From positions 1 to 64,000 of the forward strand of contig JACJIB010000012.1 in assembly GCA_014138645.1 (NCBI GenBank): DNA of 64,000 bases, written 5' to 3'. Below are positions 1 to 9,052 of this stretch, in pieces; position 1 is the stretch's first letter, and every line of letters begins with the position of its first letter. The notes beneath the pieces are model-generated. The model did not search any database, was not told where the DNA came from, and saw nothing but the letters and a program-made list of their open reading frames with translations. This DNA comes from Methylorubrum thiocyanatum (GTDB taxonomy: Bacteria > Pseudomonadota > Alphaproteobacteria > Rhizobiales > Beijerinckiaceae). Both the position numbers and the translations under genes were made by a program.

Positions 1-96
1 CCGGTCGTCGTTGCGTTCGGGCCCGGGCTGGTTCTTGGGCATGAACGGTTCGATGACCACCCACTGCTCGTCCGACAGCCAGAACAAGTCCGCCAC
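1..96 (-). CDS. IS5-family-like transposase, N-terminal part (cut by window edge)
   Basis: The 32 readable codons begin at a GTG at 94-96, preceded at 7-nt spacing by a GGGAGG ribosome-binding site. They encode VADLFWLSDEQWVVIEPFMP and then a KNQPGPERNDDR stretch. The LSDEQW...IEPF...P start is typical of the N-terminal DUF4096-like region of IS5-family (IS427-type) transposases. The DDE catalytic part lies outside the window, so activity and completeness cannot be judged. The element ends only about 80-100 bases from the metY stop codon. Confidence 0.8.
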   Translation of the reverse strand, partial: MADLFWLSDEQWVVIEPFMPKNQPGPERNDDR

Positions 97-180
97 GGCG
101 CGCCTCCCTGTCTCAAGGTGCACCATGGAAGCCACATTACGTCGACAGATCAATACCTTGATAGGGTTTTGACCCTAGAC
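1..180 (-). mobile_element. Probable IS5-type insertion sequence, one end
   Basis: The partial transposase reads out of the window, so its upstream flank (about 97-180) should hold one IS terminus. A perfect 6-bp inverted repeat TAGGGT/ACCCTA with a TTTG loop lies at 162-177, immediately before the metY stop codon at 183. It may be the terminal inverted repeat or junction, but the other end is not visible, so the boundary is an estimate. Confidence 0.45.
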
Positions 181-182
181 CC

Positions 183-1463
183 TCACGCCCGCAGGGCGGC
201 GTCGAGATCGTCGATGAGATCCTGCGGATCCTCGATGCCGATCGAGAGGCGCACAGTCTCGGGGCCGGCGCCCGCTGCCCGCTTCTGCTCGTCGGTGAGC
301 TGGCGGTGCGTGGTCGAGGCCGGGTGGATCACCAGCGAGCGGGTGTCGCCGATATTGGCGAGGTGGCTGAAGAGCTGGAGGTTCGAGACCAGCTTCACGC
401 CGGCCTCGTAGCCGCCCTTGAGGCCGAAGGTGAACACGGCCCCCGCGCCCTTGGGCGTGTAGCGCTGCGCCAGCGCGTGGTAGCGGTCGCTCTCCAGGCC
501 CGGATAGCTCACCCAGTCCACGAGGTCGTGGCTGCTGAGGAAGGTGGCCACCTTCAGGGCGTTGTCGGAGTGGCGCTGCATCCGCAACGGCAGCGTCTCG
601 ATGCCGTTGAGGATCAGGAAGGCGTTGAAGGGCGACAGCGCCGGCCCGAGATCGCGCAAGGAGAGCACCCGCACGGCGATGGCGAACCCGAAATTGCCGA
701 AGGTCTCGGCCAGCACCATGCCGGCATATTCCGGCCGCGGCTGCGACAGCATCGGGTAGCGTTCGTCGCCCTGCCACTGGAAGGTGCCGCCGTCGACGAT
801 CAGGCCGCCGATGGAGTTGCCGTGACCGCCCAGGAACTTGGTGGCCGAATGCACGACGATGTCGGCGCCGTGCTCGAACGGCTTGATCAGGTACGGCGTC
901 GCCATCGTGTTATCGACGATGAGCGGGATGTTGTGGCGCTTGGCGATCACCGAGAGCGCGGCGATATCGGTGATCACGCCGCCGGGATTGGCGATGGACT
1001 CACAAAAGATCGCCTTGGTGCGCGGGGTGATGGCGCGCTCGAAGGAGGCGGGATCGTCGGTATCGGCCCAGACCACCTGCCAGCCGAAGTTCTTGTAGGA
1101 ATGGTTGAACTGGTTGATCGAGCCGCCGTAGAGCTTGTTGGCCGCGATGAACTCGTCACCCGGCTGCATCAGCGCGTGCAGCGTCAGGAACTCGGCGGCG
1201 TGGCCCGAAGCCACGGCGAGCGCGGCCGTGCCGCCCTCCAAGGCAGCGATGCGCTCTTCCAGCACCGCATTCGTCGGGTTGGTGATGCGGGTGTAGATGT
1301 TGCCGAAGGCCTGGAGCCCGAACAGCGAGGCGGCGTGGTCCACGTCGTCGAAGACGAAGCTCGTCGTCTGGTAGATCGGGGTCGCCCGCGCGCCCGTGGC
1401 CGGGTCGGGGGTCGCGCCGGCGTGGATCGCGAGGGTGTTGAAGCCGGGCTGGCGGTCGGTCAT
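183..1463 (-). CDS. metY: O-acetylhomoserine sulfhydrylase (PLP-dependent)
   Basis: Cytosolic Cys/Met-metabolism PLP enzyme of 426 aa that makes homocysteine from O-acetylhomoserine and sulfide; members of the family may also act on O-acetylserine. The family pattern is clear: GNIYTRITNPT near residue 64, and the PLP lysine K209 in the HSATKFLGGHG motif. A long C-terminal domain ends in VRLSIGIEDPQDLIDDL. The chosen ATG at 1463 has GAGGAG seven bases upstream. A TTG in frame 15 bases earlier has no comparable site. The gene is monocistronic here. Its 3' end abuts the IS fragment, but the reading frame looks intact. No SAM riboswitch was recognised in its leader. The alternative label metZ is possible, but length and motifs favour MetY. 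Confidence 0.93.
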   Translation of the reverse strand: MTDRQPGFNTLAIHAGATPDPATGARATPIYQTTSFVFDDVDHAASLFGLQAFGNIYTRITNPTNAVLEERIAALEGGTAALAVASGHAAEFLTLHALMQPGDEFIAANKLYGGSINQFNHSYKNFGWQVVWADTDDPASFERAITPRTKAIFCESIANPGGVITDIAALSVIAKRHNIPLIVDNTMATPYLIKPFEHGADIVVHSATKFLGGHGNSIGGLIVDGGTFQWQGDERYPMLSQPRPEYAGMVLAETFGNFGFAIAVRVLSLRDLGPALSPFNAFLILNGIETLPLRMQRHSDNALKVATFLSSHDLVDWVSYPGLESDRYHALAQRYTPKGAGAVFTFGLKGGYEAGVKLVSNLQLFSHLANIGDTRSLVIHPASTTHRQLTDEQKRAAGAGPETVRLSIGIEDPQDLIDDLDAALRA

Positions 1464-1884
1464 CGGAAAACTCCTCAAGACGCGTCGTTTACGCCCGTGC
1501 CTTTCGGCGGTGCAAGCGTTGCGGCCGCATGGAGCCCCGTGAGGCCGCGGCGCGTCTCAGGCATCGGCCGTTCGGCTGCCGAACCCTCGACGGCGTCTTC
1601 CGGGGTTTCGATTGCTGCTCCGCGGTAACGATCAGCGGGGATCGTTGCAGTGCGGCACGGCGCAGCAAGCGCGGCAGTCTGGACATGTTCGCATCTGGCA
1701 TGTCAGAGAGCCGCACAGGAAATAAAACGGTAATCCGGTGACCCACGGTCGCATTGATTGCCGCGGCGCGATGGTGTCTCCCGTTGCGTCGGACTTCGAA
1801 TTTGAAAGCCTCCAGGGCGCGGGCGGCCAGACCGGTCGGGTGCGATGAGAGGCTCGGCGCGACGGCTGACGGGAGGGTTGCACC
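1464..1884. other. Intergenic region between divergent metY and petABC
   Basis: These 421 bases must hold the divergent promoters for metY (leftward) and petA (rightward). Base composition is mixed, with a lower-GC patch around 1600-1760. Short open frames occur but none has a convincing ribosome-binding site or recognisable product. No riboswitch or clear operator was identified. Confidence 0.6.
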
Positions 1885-2433
1885 TTGGCGGACGAAGGGC
1901 CTCAGGGCACCAAGCGAGATTTCCTGTTCCTCGCCACCGGCGCGGGACTGGCCGTCGGGGCCGGCGCGGTGGCATGGCCCTTCGTGGCGTCCATGGCACC
2001 GGACGCCGCGACCGTCGCGGCCGGTGCGCCGCTCGAGGTCGATCTCAGCCCGATCCAGGACGGCCAGATCGTCAACGTGTTCTGGCGCGGCAAGCTGATC
2101 TTCGTGCGCAAGCTCACGGAGAAGGAAATCACGGACATGAAGGCCGTGCCCCTCTCCGAGATGATCGATCCGGCCACCTTCGATTCCCGGGTGAAGAAGG
2201 GCCACGATCAGTGGCTCGTGAGCTACGGCAACTGCACCCATCTCGGCTGCGTGCCGATCGGCCATTCCGGCAATTACGAGGGCTGGTCCTGCCCCTGCCA
2301 CGGCTCGCAGTTCGACGCCGTCGGCCGCGTGCGCCGGGGCCCGGCGCCGACCAATCTGCCGATTCCGCCCTACGCCTTCGAGACCGATACGAAGATCAAG
2401 ATCGGTGAAGAGGGCGGCAAGGCGGTCGCCTGA
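1885..2433 (+). CDS. petA: Ubiquinol-cytochrome c reductase, Rieske iron-sulfur subunit
   Basis: The Rieske subunit of the bc1 complex carries electrons from ubiquinol to cytochrome c1 on the periplasmic face of the inner membrane. The 182-aa protein has an N-terminal membrane anchor (about residues 12-38) of the Tat-dependent type. The two cluster-binding motifs are CTHLGC (C117, H119, disulfide C122) and CPCHGS (C136, H139, disulfide C138). The start is TTG, with GGGAGG eight bases upstream; no nearby ATG fits. It is the first gene of petABC, 34 bases before petB. Confidence 0.96.
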   Translation: MADEGPQGTKRDFLFLATGAGLAVGAGAVAWPFVASMAPDAATVAAGAPLEVDLSPIQDGQIVNVFWRGKLIFVRKLTEKEITDMKAVPLSEMIDPATFDSRVKKGHDQWLVSYGNCTHLGCVPIGHSGNYEGWSCPCHGSQFDAVGRVRRGPAPTNLPIPPYAFETDTKIKIGEEGGKAVA

Positions 2434-2467
2434 CAACAGGACACGAGAAGCCGGAGCGGGCAAACCG

Positions 2468-3760
2468 ATGAGCAGCGCACACGCGACCTCGACCTACGTA
2501 CCCAAGAGCCGCGTCGCGAAGTGGTTCGAGTCACGGCTCCCGCTGGTCGGGCTGGTGCACTCGTCCTTCGTCGCCTTCCCGGTTCCGCGTAACCTCAACT
2601 ACTTCTGGACCTTCGGCGCGATCCTGATCGCCTTCCTCGGCATTCAGATCATCACCGGCGTCTGGCTGGCGATGCACTACGATCCGAGCTCGGCCAACGC
2701 GTTCGAGAGCGTCGAGCACATCATGCGCGACGTGAACTACGGCTGGCTGCTGCGCTACGCGCACGCCAACGGTGCGTCGATGTTCTTCGTGGCGGTCTAC
2801 GTCCACATCTTCCGCAACCTCTATTACGGGTCCTACAAGGCCCCGCGCGAGGTGCTCTACCTGCTCGGCGTCATCATCTACCTCCTGATGATGGCCACCG
2901 CCTTCCTCGGCTACACCCTGCCGTGGGGCCAGATGAGCTTCTGGGGCGCCACCGTCATCACCAACATCCTGGCGGCGATCCCCGTGGTCGGCGACACGAT
3001 CCAGAGCCTGCTCTGGGGCGGCTACTCCGTCGGCAACCCGACCATCAACCGCTTCTTCTCGCTGCACTTCCTGCTGCCGTGGATGATCGCCGGCGTCGTC
3101 GTCCTGCACGTCTGGGCCCTGCACGTCACCGGCCAGAACAACCCGGCCGGCATCCCGATCAAGTCGAGCAAGGACGCCGTGCCCTTCACCCCCTACGCGA
3201 CCATCAAGGACGTGTTCGCGGTGGTGGTGTTCATGATCCTGTTCGCGTGGTTCATCTTCTACCAGCCGAACTATCTCGGCCACGCCGACAACTACGTACC
3301 CGCCAACCCGTCGGTGACGCCTGCGCACATCGTGCCGGAATGGTACTTCCTGCCCTTCTACGCGATCCTGCGCGCTGTTCCCGATAAGCTCGGCGGCGTC
3401 ATCCTGATGTTCGGCGCGGTGCTGATCCTGGCCTTCGCGCCCTGGCTCGACACCTCGCGGGTCCGCTCCTGCAACTACCGTCCGGTCTACCGGGTGTTCT
3501 TCTGGGTGTTCCTCGTCAACGCCATCCTGCTCGGCTGGCTCGGCGCCAAGCCCCCGGAGGGCGGCTACGTCCTCGCCTCGCGGATCTGCACCGTCTACTA
3601 CTTCGCCCACTTCCTCATCGTCATGCCGCTGGTCGGCCTGTTCGAGACGCCCGACCGTCTGCCGGGTTCGATCCTCGAGACCGTGACCGGTCCGGGCAAG
3701 CAGGTGAGCGGCTCGGGCATGCCGGCGGGTGCTGCGGCCGAACCGGCCAAGCGCGCCTAA
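2468..3760 (+). CDS. petB: Ubiquinol-cytochrome c reductase, cytochrome b
   Basis: The 430-aa polytopic core subunit of the bc1 complex binds hemes bL and bH and holds the Qo and Qi quinone sites. The first heme-ligand histidines are H99 and H113. The second pair lies in FSLHFLLPW and VLHVWALH. The Qo-site PEWYF motif is present (PEWYFLPFYAILRAVPDKLGG). Length is normal for an unfused bacterial cytochrome b with eight helices. The ATG at 2468 follows a GGAGCGGG site; a frame-open extension upstream overlaps petA and is unlikely. The gene sits between petA and petC, 21 bases before petC. Confidence 0.97.
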   Translation: MSSAHATSTYVPKSRVAKWFESRLPLVGLVHSSFVAFPVPRNLNYFWTFGAILIAFLGIQIITGVWLAMHYDPSSANAFESVEHIMRDVNYGWLLRYAHANGASMFFVAVYVHIFRNLYYGSYKAPREVLYLLGVIIYLLMMATAFLGYTLPWGQMSFWGATVITNILAAIPVVGDTIQSLLWGGYSVGNPTINRFFSLHFLLPWMIAGVVVLHVWALHVTGQNNPAGIPIKSSKDAVPFTPYATIKDVFAVVVFMILFAWFIFYQPNYLGHADNYVPANPSVTPAHIVPEWYFLPFYAILRAVPDKLGGVILMFGAVLILAFAPWLDTSRVRSCNYRPVYRVFFWVFLVNAILLGWLGAKPPEGGYVLASRICTVYYFAHFLIVMPLVGLFETPDRLPGSILETVTGPGKQVSGSGMPAGAAAEPAKRA

Positions 3761-3781
3761 GGCTTGAGGGAGAGAACAACG

Positions 3782-4675
3782 ATGCGCATCGCACGCCTCG
3801 CCGCCGCGGCTCTGCTCGCGGCCTCCCTCGGTGCCGGCTCGGCGCTCGCCGAGGACGGACACGGCACCAATCCGCCGCGGGAGAAGTGGAGCTTTGCCGG
3901 CATGTTCGGCCGGTTCGATCAGGCGCAGCTCCAGCGCGGCTTCCAGGTCTACAAGGAAGTCTGCGCCAACTGCCACTCCATGCGCCTCGTCGCCTTCCGC
4001 AACCTCGCGGAGCCGGGTGGCCCCGGCTTCACCGAAGGGCAGGTCAAGGCGCTGGCCGAGACCTACAGCGTGAAGGAGCTCGACGATTCGGGCGCCGAGA
4101 AGGAACGCCCGGCCCGCCCGGCCGACCGCTTCCCGTCGCCCTTCCCGAACGACAAGGCGGCCGCTGCGGCCAATGGCGGCAAGGCGCCGCCGGATTTCTC
4201 GGTGCTCGCCAAGGCCCGCACCTACGAGCGCGGCTTCCCGCTCTTCGTCTTCGATGCGCTGCCGGTCACCGGCTATTCCGAGCAGGGCGTCGACTACATC
4301 CACGCGCTGCTGACCGGCTACGAGGACGCCCCGAAGGGCTTCACGATGCCGGAGAGCGGCTACTACAACAAGTATTACCCGGGCCACGTGATCGCGATGC
4401 CCAACCCGCTCAGCGACGGGCAGATCACCTATCCGAAGAACGACAAGGGCGAGCCGGTCGTGCCGGAGACGGTCGAGCAGTACTCGCACGACGTGGCGGC
4501 CTTCATGGCCTGGGCGGCCGAGCCGCACATGATGGCCCGCAAGGCCCTGGGTCTGCGCGTGATCCTGTTCCTGATCGTGCTCGCCGGGCTGCTCTTCTAC
4601 GTGAAGAAGCAGGTCTGGAAGAAGGTCGGCGGCGAGGTTCATGGCCTGCAGCCGGAGCTGCACAAGACCTACTGA
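3782..4675 (+). CDS. petC: Ubiquinol-cytochrome c reductase, cytochrome c1
   Basis: The membrane-anchored c-type cytochrome takes electrons from the Rieske centre and passes them to soluble cytochrome c. It has 297 aa, with a Sec signal peptide ending at GSALA (residue 23). The covalent heme site is CANCH (C61-H65). A single C-terminal anchor (about residues 261-280) is followed by a Lys-rich cytoplasmic tail. The ATG at 3782 has a GAGGGAGAG site. It is the last gene of petABC, followed by a strong terminator. Together the three genes encode the complete catalytic core of bc1. Confidence 0.96.
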   Translation: MRIARLAAAALLAASLGAGSALAEDGHGTNPPREKWSFAGMFGRFDQAQLQRGFQVYKEVCANCHSMRLVAFRNLAEPGGPGFTEGQVKALAETYSVKELDDSGAEKERPARPADRFPSPFPNDKAAAAANGGKAPPDFSVLAKARTYERGFPLFVFDALPVTGYSEQGVDYIHALLTGYEDAPKGFTMPESGYYNKYYPGHVIAMPNPLSDGQITYPKNDKGEPVVPETVEQYSHDVAAFMAWAAEPHMMARKALGLRVILFLIVLAGLLFYVKKQVWKKVGGEVHGLQPELHKTY

Positions 4676-4700
4676 CCGGATCAGCGGATCGGACGGACGA

Positions 4701-4726
4701 ACGGGCCCCTCGCGGGCCCGTTTGCG
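4701..4726 (+). terminator. Rho-independent terminator of petABC
   Basis: Perfect 8-bp stem ACGGGCCC (4701-4708) / GGGCCCGT (4714-4721) with a 5-base loop and a short T-rich tail, 25 bases after the petC stop. Confidence 0.85.
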
Positions 4727-4880
4727 TGTCGGGGGAGGCCTGCGTTAAGGGTTTCCCATCGCCGGACGAGCCGATCCGGGCGCATTCAAAACGTCATCGC
4801 CGATGCTTATGCCCGGTCCCGCGAGGAAATCGCGCGGCGCGGGTCGCGTGAGTTTCGGCCATACAACAAGGGATTCTTGC

Positions 4881-5756
<876 letters not shown>

Positions 5757-5800
5757 GGCGCACCCTCGGCTGAGCGCCGCTTCGGTCGAAGGCACGGTCC

Positions 5801-5825
5801 CCCCTCTCCGCCTGTGGGAGAGGGG
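5801..5825. terminator. Hairpin between convergent mtnP and YARHG-like gene
   Basis: Perfect 9-bp stem CCCCTCTCC (5801-5809) / GGAGAGGGG (5817-5825) with a 7-base loop. It lies between convergent genes and could act as a bidirectional terminator. This sequence type is also a common dispersed repeat in alphaproteobacterial intergenic regions. Confidence 0.6.
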
Positions 5826-5859
5826 CATTCACGGTAAGGGCGGATATCGGCGTAGAGCC

Positions 5860-6123
5860 TCAGCGGGCGCAGCCGGCGGCGCGTTCCTGGCGCTGGATGT
5901 CGGCGATGTCGGCGCGCTGGCGGGCGGAGAGCGGCACGTCGGCCAGTTCGTCGTACCTGCAGCCGGCATTGCCGAAGGCGCGGATCGCGCGCTCGGTGCG
6001 GAAGCAATAGCCCGCATCCTTATAGATCGCATTGCGCTCGCCCCACAGCTCGTCGCAGGGGAAAGCCGCCAGAGCGGGCCAGGCCGTGATCGTCACGACA
6101 AGCGCAGCGGTCAGTCGACGCAT
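5860..6123 (-). CDS. Small secreted YARHG-domain-like protein
   Basis: This 87-aa protein has a Sec signal peptide (MRRLTAALVVTITAWPALAA) and a mature part of about 67 residues. The mature part holds CDELWGERNAIYKDAGYCF, then FGNAGCRYDELADVPLS, and ends in RAAGCAR. This spacing resembles YARHG (extracellular, function unknown) domains of alphaproteobacteria. The four mature-part cysteines suggest two disulfides in the periplasm or outside the cell. The ATG at 6123 has GGAG eight bases upstream. It lies 35 bases downstream of the metallophosphatase gene on the same strand and may be co-transcribed with it. Function is unknown. Confidence 0.75.
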   Translation of the reverse strand: MRRLTAALVVTITAWPALAAFPCDELWGERNAIYKDAGYCFRTERAIRAFGNAGCRYDELADVPLSARQRADIADIQRQERAAGCAR

Positions 6124-6158
6124 GAAACGGGCTCCGTTCCACCGGAGCACGGACGTCC

Positions 6159-7064
6159 TCAGGCGGTCTTGAGGTTGAGCGAACGGCTCGGCTCGCGGCC
6201 GAACCCCTGGATCTCCAGACGGTCGCCCACGATCTCGACGATGGCGAAAGCCGAGCTGTCCGGCGTGTCTACCATGCCGCGGAAGTTCACGTAGTGGATT
6301 CCGTCGCGCTCCGCGTAGTTGCCCGCATGGTTGTGGCCGTTGAAGTAGGCGATCACGTGCGGCCGGTTGGCGAAAAGCGCCGTGAGCCGGTTCGCATCCC
6401 AGAGATTGTGCGGGTTTTCCGGCGCGACCGGGTAATGGTTGAGCACGACGACGCGCTGGTTTTCCGCCCGCGCCGCCGCCAGCCTCTGTTCCAGCCACGC
6501 GAATTGCGCGTCGCTGAGGGAGCCGTTCCACGGCTTGGCATTCGGCCGGTTCTCGGCCTTGGCCCGCTCCAGCCGCTCGGCGGCAAGCCGGCGGCGCGGG
6601 TCGTCGGGGGGCGGGGCGAACAGCGAGACATCATTGCCGTCGAGGACGACGAAGCGGATGCCGCCGACGGCGAAGTCGTAAGAGGGGGCCTCCATCCCGA
6701 GCAGCCCTGCCGTCCGCCCGAGAAACTCGGGCGCTACGTCGAAGTCGTGGTTGCCGAGCAGGAAGCGGGTCTCGTGGCGCAGCATCCGGTAGATCGGCAG
6801 GATCTTGTCGTAGCTCGCGATGTCGCGGTCGATGATGTCGCCGAGCGTCACCACGAAGCGCAGATCCTCGGCGTTCAGGACAGCGACGGCCGCACGCATC
6901 TTGTCGAGGCTGTTGGCGTAGTAGCGGTTGAGGGTCAGGTTGGGCGGCGCCTCGGCATATTGCGGGTCGGCGATCACGCCGAAGCGCAGCCGCTCCGTCG
7001 TGGCGCCCGCCGGACCGGCAAGGAGCGCGGCGCTCGCGGCGAGGACGGAACGGCGGGACAACAT
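6159..7064 (-). CDS. Exported metallophosphatase, ADPRibase-Mn / CDP-alcohol diphosphatase-like
   Basis: 301-aa calcineurin-like phosphoesterase with an exported N-terminus (MLSRRSVLAASAALLAGPAGA, a twin-Arg-like signal). All dinuclear metal motifs are visible: DPQY near residue 34, GDIID, GNHDF, NHYP and GHNH. The ADPQYAE start and LGDIID...DYDKILP-like spacing match the ADP-ribose/CDP-alcohol diphosphatase group rather than generic phosphodiesterases; the exact substrate is an inference. The ATG at 7064 has GAGG eight bases upstream. It is divergent from hisB, with about 190 bases between the starts. Confidence 0.85.
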   Translation of the reverse strand: MLSRRSVLAASAALLAGPAGATTERLRFGVIADPQYAEAPPNLTLNRYYANSLDKMRAAVAVLNAEDLRFVVTLGDIIDRDIASYDKILPIYRMLRHETRFLLGNHDFDVAPEFLGRTAGLLGMEAPSYDFAVGGIRFVVLDGNDVSLFAPPPDDPRRRLAAERLERAKAENRPNAKPWNGSLSDAQFAWLEQRLAAARAENQRVVVLNHYPVAPENPHNLWDANRLTALFANRPHVIAYFNGHNHAGNYAERDGIHYVNFRGMVDTPDSSAFAIVEIVGDRLEIQGFGREPSRSLNLKTA

Positions 7065-7253
7065 GGCGGCGCCTCGACATGTGGGGATGCGGCAGGCTCG
7101 CCCGCCCGCATGACCTGCGGATGACGCGGGGGCGTTCCTCGTTGAATCCTCTCCCGAAAAGCCTTCCCCCTCCGGGTAAAACCACACTACAAGGCAGGCC
7201 CGGCCGGCCGCTCGCGGCCGCGGCCTGTTTCAGGATCAGATATTCAGCACGCG

Positions 7254-7841
7254 ATGCGTACAGCCAGCATCAGCCGCCGCACGGCGGAGACCGACGTTTC
7301 CGTCTCGATCGATCTCGACGGCACCGGCAAGGCCACGATCGCGACCGGCGTCGGCTTCCTCGATCACATGCTGGAGCTGTTCGCCCGGCACGGCCTGTTC
7401 GACGTCACGATCAAGGTCGAGGGCGACCTGCACGTCGATCAGCACCACACCACCGAGGATACCGGCATCGCGCTCGGCCAGGCGGTGGCGAAGGCGCTCG
7501 GCGACAAGCGCGGCATCGCCCGCTACGCCGACATTCACCTGCCGATGGACGAGACGCTGAGCCGGATCGCGATCGACATCTCGGGCCGGCCGTTCCTCGT
7601 GTTCCGCACGACGTTCCGCGTCGAGAAGATCGGCCAATTCGACACTGAGCTGGTGCGTGAATTCTTTCAGGCTTTTGCGATGAACGCCGGAATCACGCTG
7701 CACGTCGAGACGCTCTACGGTGACAACGCGCACCACATTGCCGAGAGCGTCTTCAAGGGGCTGGCCCGGGCCTTGCGCAAGGCGGTCGCCATCGATCCGC
7801 GCGAGGACGGCCGCGTTCCCTCCACCAAGGGATCGCTCTGA
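7254..7841 (+). CDS. hisB: Imidazoleglycerol-phosphate dehydratase
   Basis: Cytosolic Mn-dependent enzyme of step 6 of histidine synthesis. The 195-aa monofunctional form has no N-terminal HAD phosphatase domain, as is usual outside enterics. Metal-binding motifs are GFLDHMLELFARHG, DQHHTTEDTG, and a C-terminal GDNAHHIAES. The ATG at 7254 has a poor ribosome-binding site, but the N-terminus aligns with the family. It is the first gene of the hisB-hisH-hisA-hisF-hisE-coaA run and is 22 bases upstream of a DUF2628 gene. Confidence 0.96.
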   Translation: MRTASISRRTAETDVSVSIDLDGTGKATIATGVGFLDHMLELFARHGLFDVTIKVEGDLHVDQHHTTEDTGIALGQAVAKALGDKRGIARYADIHLPMDETLSRIAIDISGRPFLVFRTTFRVEKIGQFDTELVREFFQAFAMNAGITLHVETLYGDNAHHIAESVFKGLARALRKAVAIDPREDGRVPSTKGSL

Positions 7842-7863
7842 GACTGGACGAGGAGGAGCGAGA

Positions 7864-8352
7864 ATGCGGACCTATACGCTGCACGTTCCCGAGGGCGCTC
7901 CGCGGGGTGACGCCCGTGCCTTGGAGAAGGCGCACATCGTGCGCGACGGCTTCTCCTGGGGCGCCTTCGCCTTCACGGTGCTGTGGTTCGTGCGCCACCG
8001 CCTCTGGCTTGCCGCGCTTCTCGTGCTGGTCGGACTCGCTGCGCTCGGATTCGCCGGCCGGGCGCTCGGCCTCTCGCCCTTCGCGGCGCTGGTCGCGGTT
8101 GGGCTGGCGAGCCTCCTAATCGGCATGGAGGCGTCGAGCCTGCGCCGCTGGACCTACGGCCGCCGGGGCAAGCCCGCCCGGGACGCGGTGATCGCCGGCT
8201 CGCAGGAGGAGGCCGAACTGAAGGCCGCTGCCCGCTGGCTCGATGCGGAGGCGGCCCCCGGCGTGGCCACCCCGGTCGCGAGCCGCCCGGCGCCCCGCCG
8301 CGGTGACGACGCGGTGATCGGCCTTTTCCCCGCAAGCGAGGGTGGACGGTGA
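7864..8352 (+). CDS. DUF2628 membrane protein within the his operon
   Basis: The 162-aa protein starts with MRTYTLHVPEG, followed by a HIVRDGFSWGAFAFTVLW helix, one or two further hydrophobic segments (to about residue 90), and a polar alanine/proline-rich tail. This is the DUF2628 pattern. The gene is regularly found between hisB and hisH in Rhizobiales, but its role is unknown. The ribosome-binding site is excellent (GGAGGAG). Its TGA overlaps the GTG start of hisH, so translation is probably coupled. Confidence 0.85.
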   Translation: MRTYTLHVPEGAPRGDARALEKAHIVRDGFSWGAFAFTVLWFVRHRLWLAALLVLVGLAALGFAGRALGLSPFAALVAVGLASLLIGMEASSLRRWTYGRRGKPARDAVIAGSQEEAELKAAARWLDAEAAPGVATPVASRPAPRRGDDAVIGLFPASEGGR

Positions 8353-9011
8353 GCGAGCAGACCGTCGCGATCATCGATTACGGATCGGGCAACCTCCACT
8401 CGGCGGCCAAGGCCTTCGAGCGCGCGGCCCGCGAGGCCGGGCTCGACGGCACCCGCATCGTCGTCACCGACGTGCCGGAAGCCGTGACGGGCGCCGACCG
8501 CGTCGTCCTGCCCGGCGTCGGCGCCTACGCCGATTGCCGCCGCGGCCTCGACGCGGTGCCCGGCATGGTCGAGGCGATGACCGAGGCGGTGAAGGGGAAG
8601 GGCAAGCCCTTCCTCGGCATCTGCGTCGGCATGCAACTCATGGCGAGCCGCGGCCTCGAATACGAGGAGACCGCCGGCCTGAACTGGATTCCCGGCGATG
8701 TCGCTCCGATCGAGCCCGCCGACCCCGCCCTCAAGATCCCGCATATGGGCTGGAACACCCTGCATCTCGACCGCGAGCACGCGCTGCTGCGCGACATCGC
8801 GATCGGGGAGGGGGGCCTCCACGCCTATTTCGTCCATAGCTTCGCGCTGAAGGCGGCGGAGCCCGCGGACGTGGTCGCCCATGCCGAGTATGGCGGCCGG
8901 ATCACCGCGATGATCGCGCGCGACAACATGGCCGGCACCCAGTTCCACCCTGAGAAGAGCCAGCGCCTCGGCCTCGCGCTCCTCGGCAACTTCCTGCGCT
9001 GGCGCCCCTGA
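8349..9011 (+). CDS. hisH: Imidazole glycerol phosphate synthase, glutamine amidotransferase subunit
   Basis: The class-I glutaminase subunit supplies ammonia to HisF. The 220-aa protein has IIDYGSGNLHS at the N-terminus, an oxyanion-hole strand (LPGVGAYADC), the nucleophile Cys in LGICVGMQLM, and the catalytic His/Glu in TQFHPEKSQ. It starts at a GTG that overlaps the upstream stop (GTGA). Partner HisF is encoded 1.3 kb downstream. Confidence 0.97.
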   Translation: MSEQTVAIIDYGSGNLHSAAKAFERAAREAGLDGTRIVVTDVPEAVTGADRVVLPGVGAYADCRRGLDAVPGMVEAMTEAVKGKGKPFLGICVGMQLMASRGLEYEETAGLNWIPGDVAPIEPADPALKIPHMGWNTLHLDREHALLRDIAIGEGGLHAYFVHSFALKAAEPADVVAHAEYGGRITAMIARDNMAGTQFHPEKSQRLGLALLGNFLRWRP

Positions 9012-9052
9012 GGGCGCCTGCTTCCGACACACCGATTCGGGCGAGTCCACGC

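Noticed and set aside
1464..1560. Possible SAM riboswitch before metY
   Set aside because: No conserved SAM-II core or pseudoknot pairing could be recognised in the leader.
2531..4663. 710-codon open frame antisense to petB/petC
   Set aside because: It is a mirror frame of the two conserved genes, with His/Asp/Arg-rich low-complexity translation typical of antisense frames in high-GC DNA and no ribosome-binding site.
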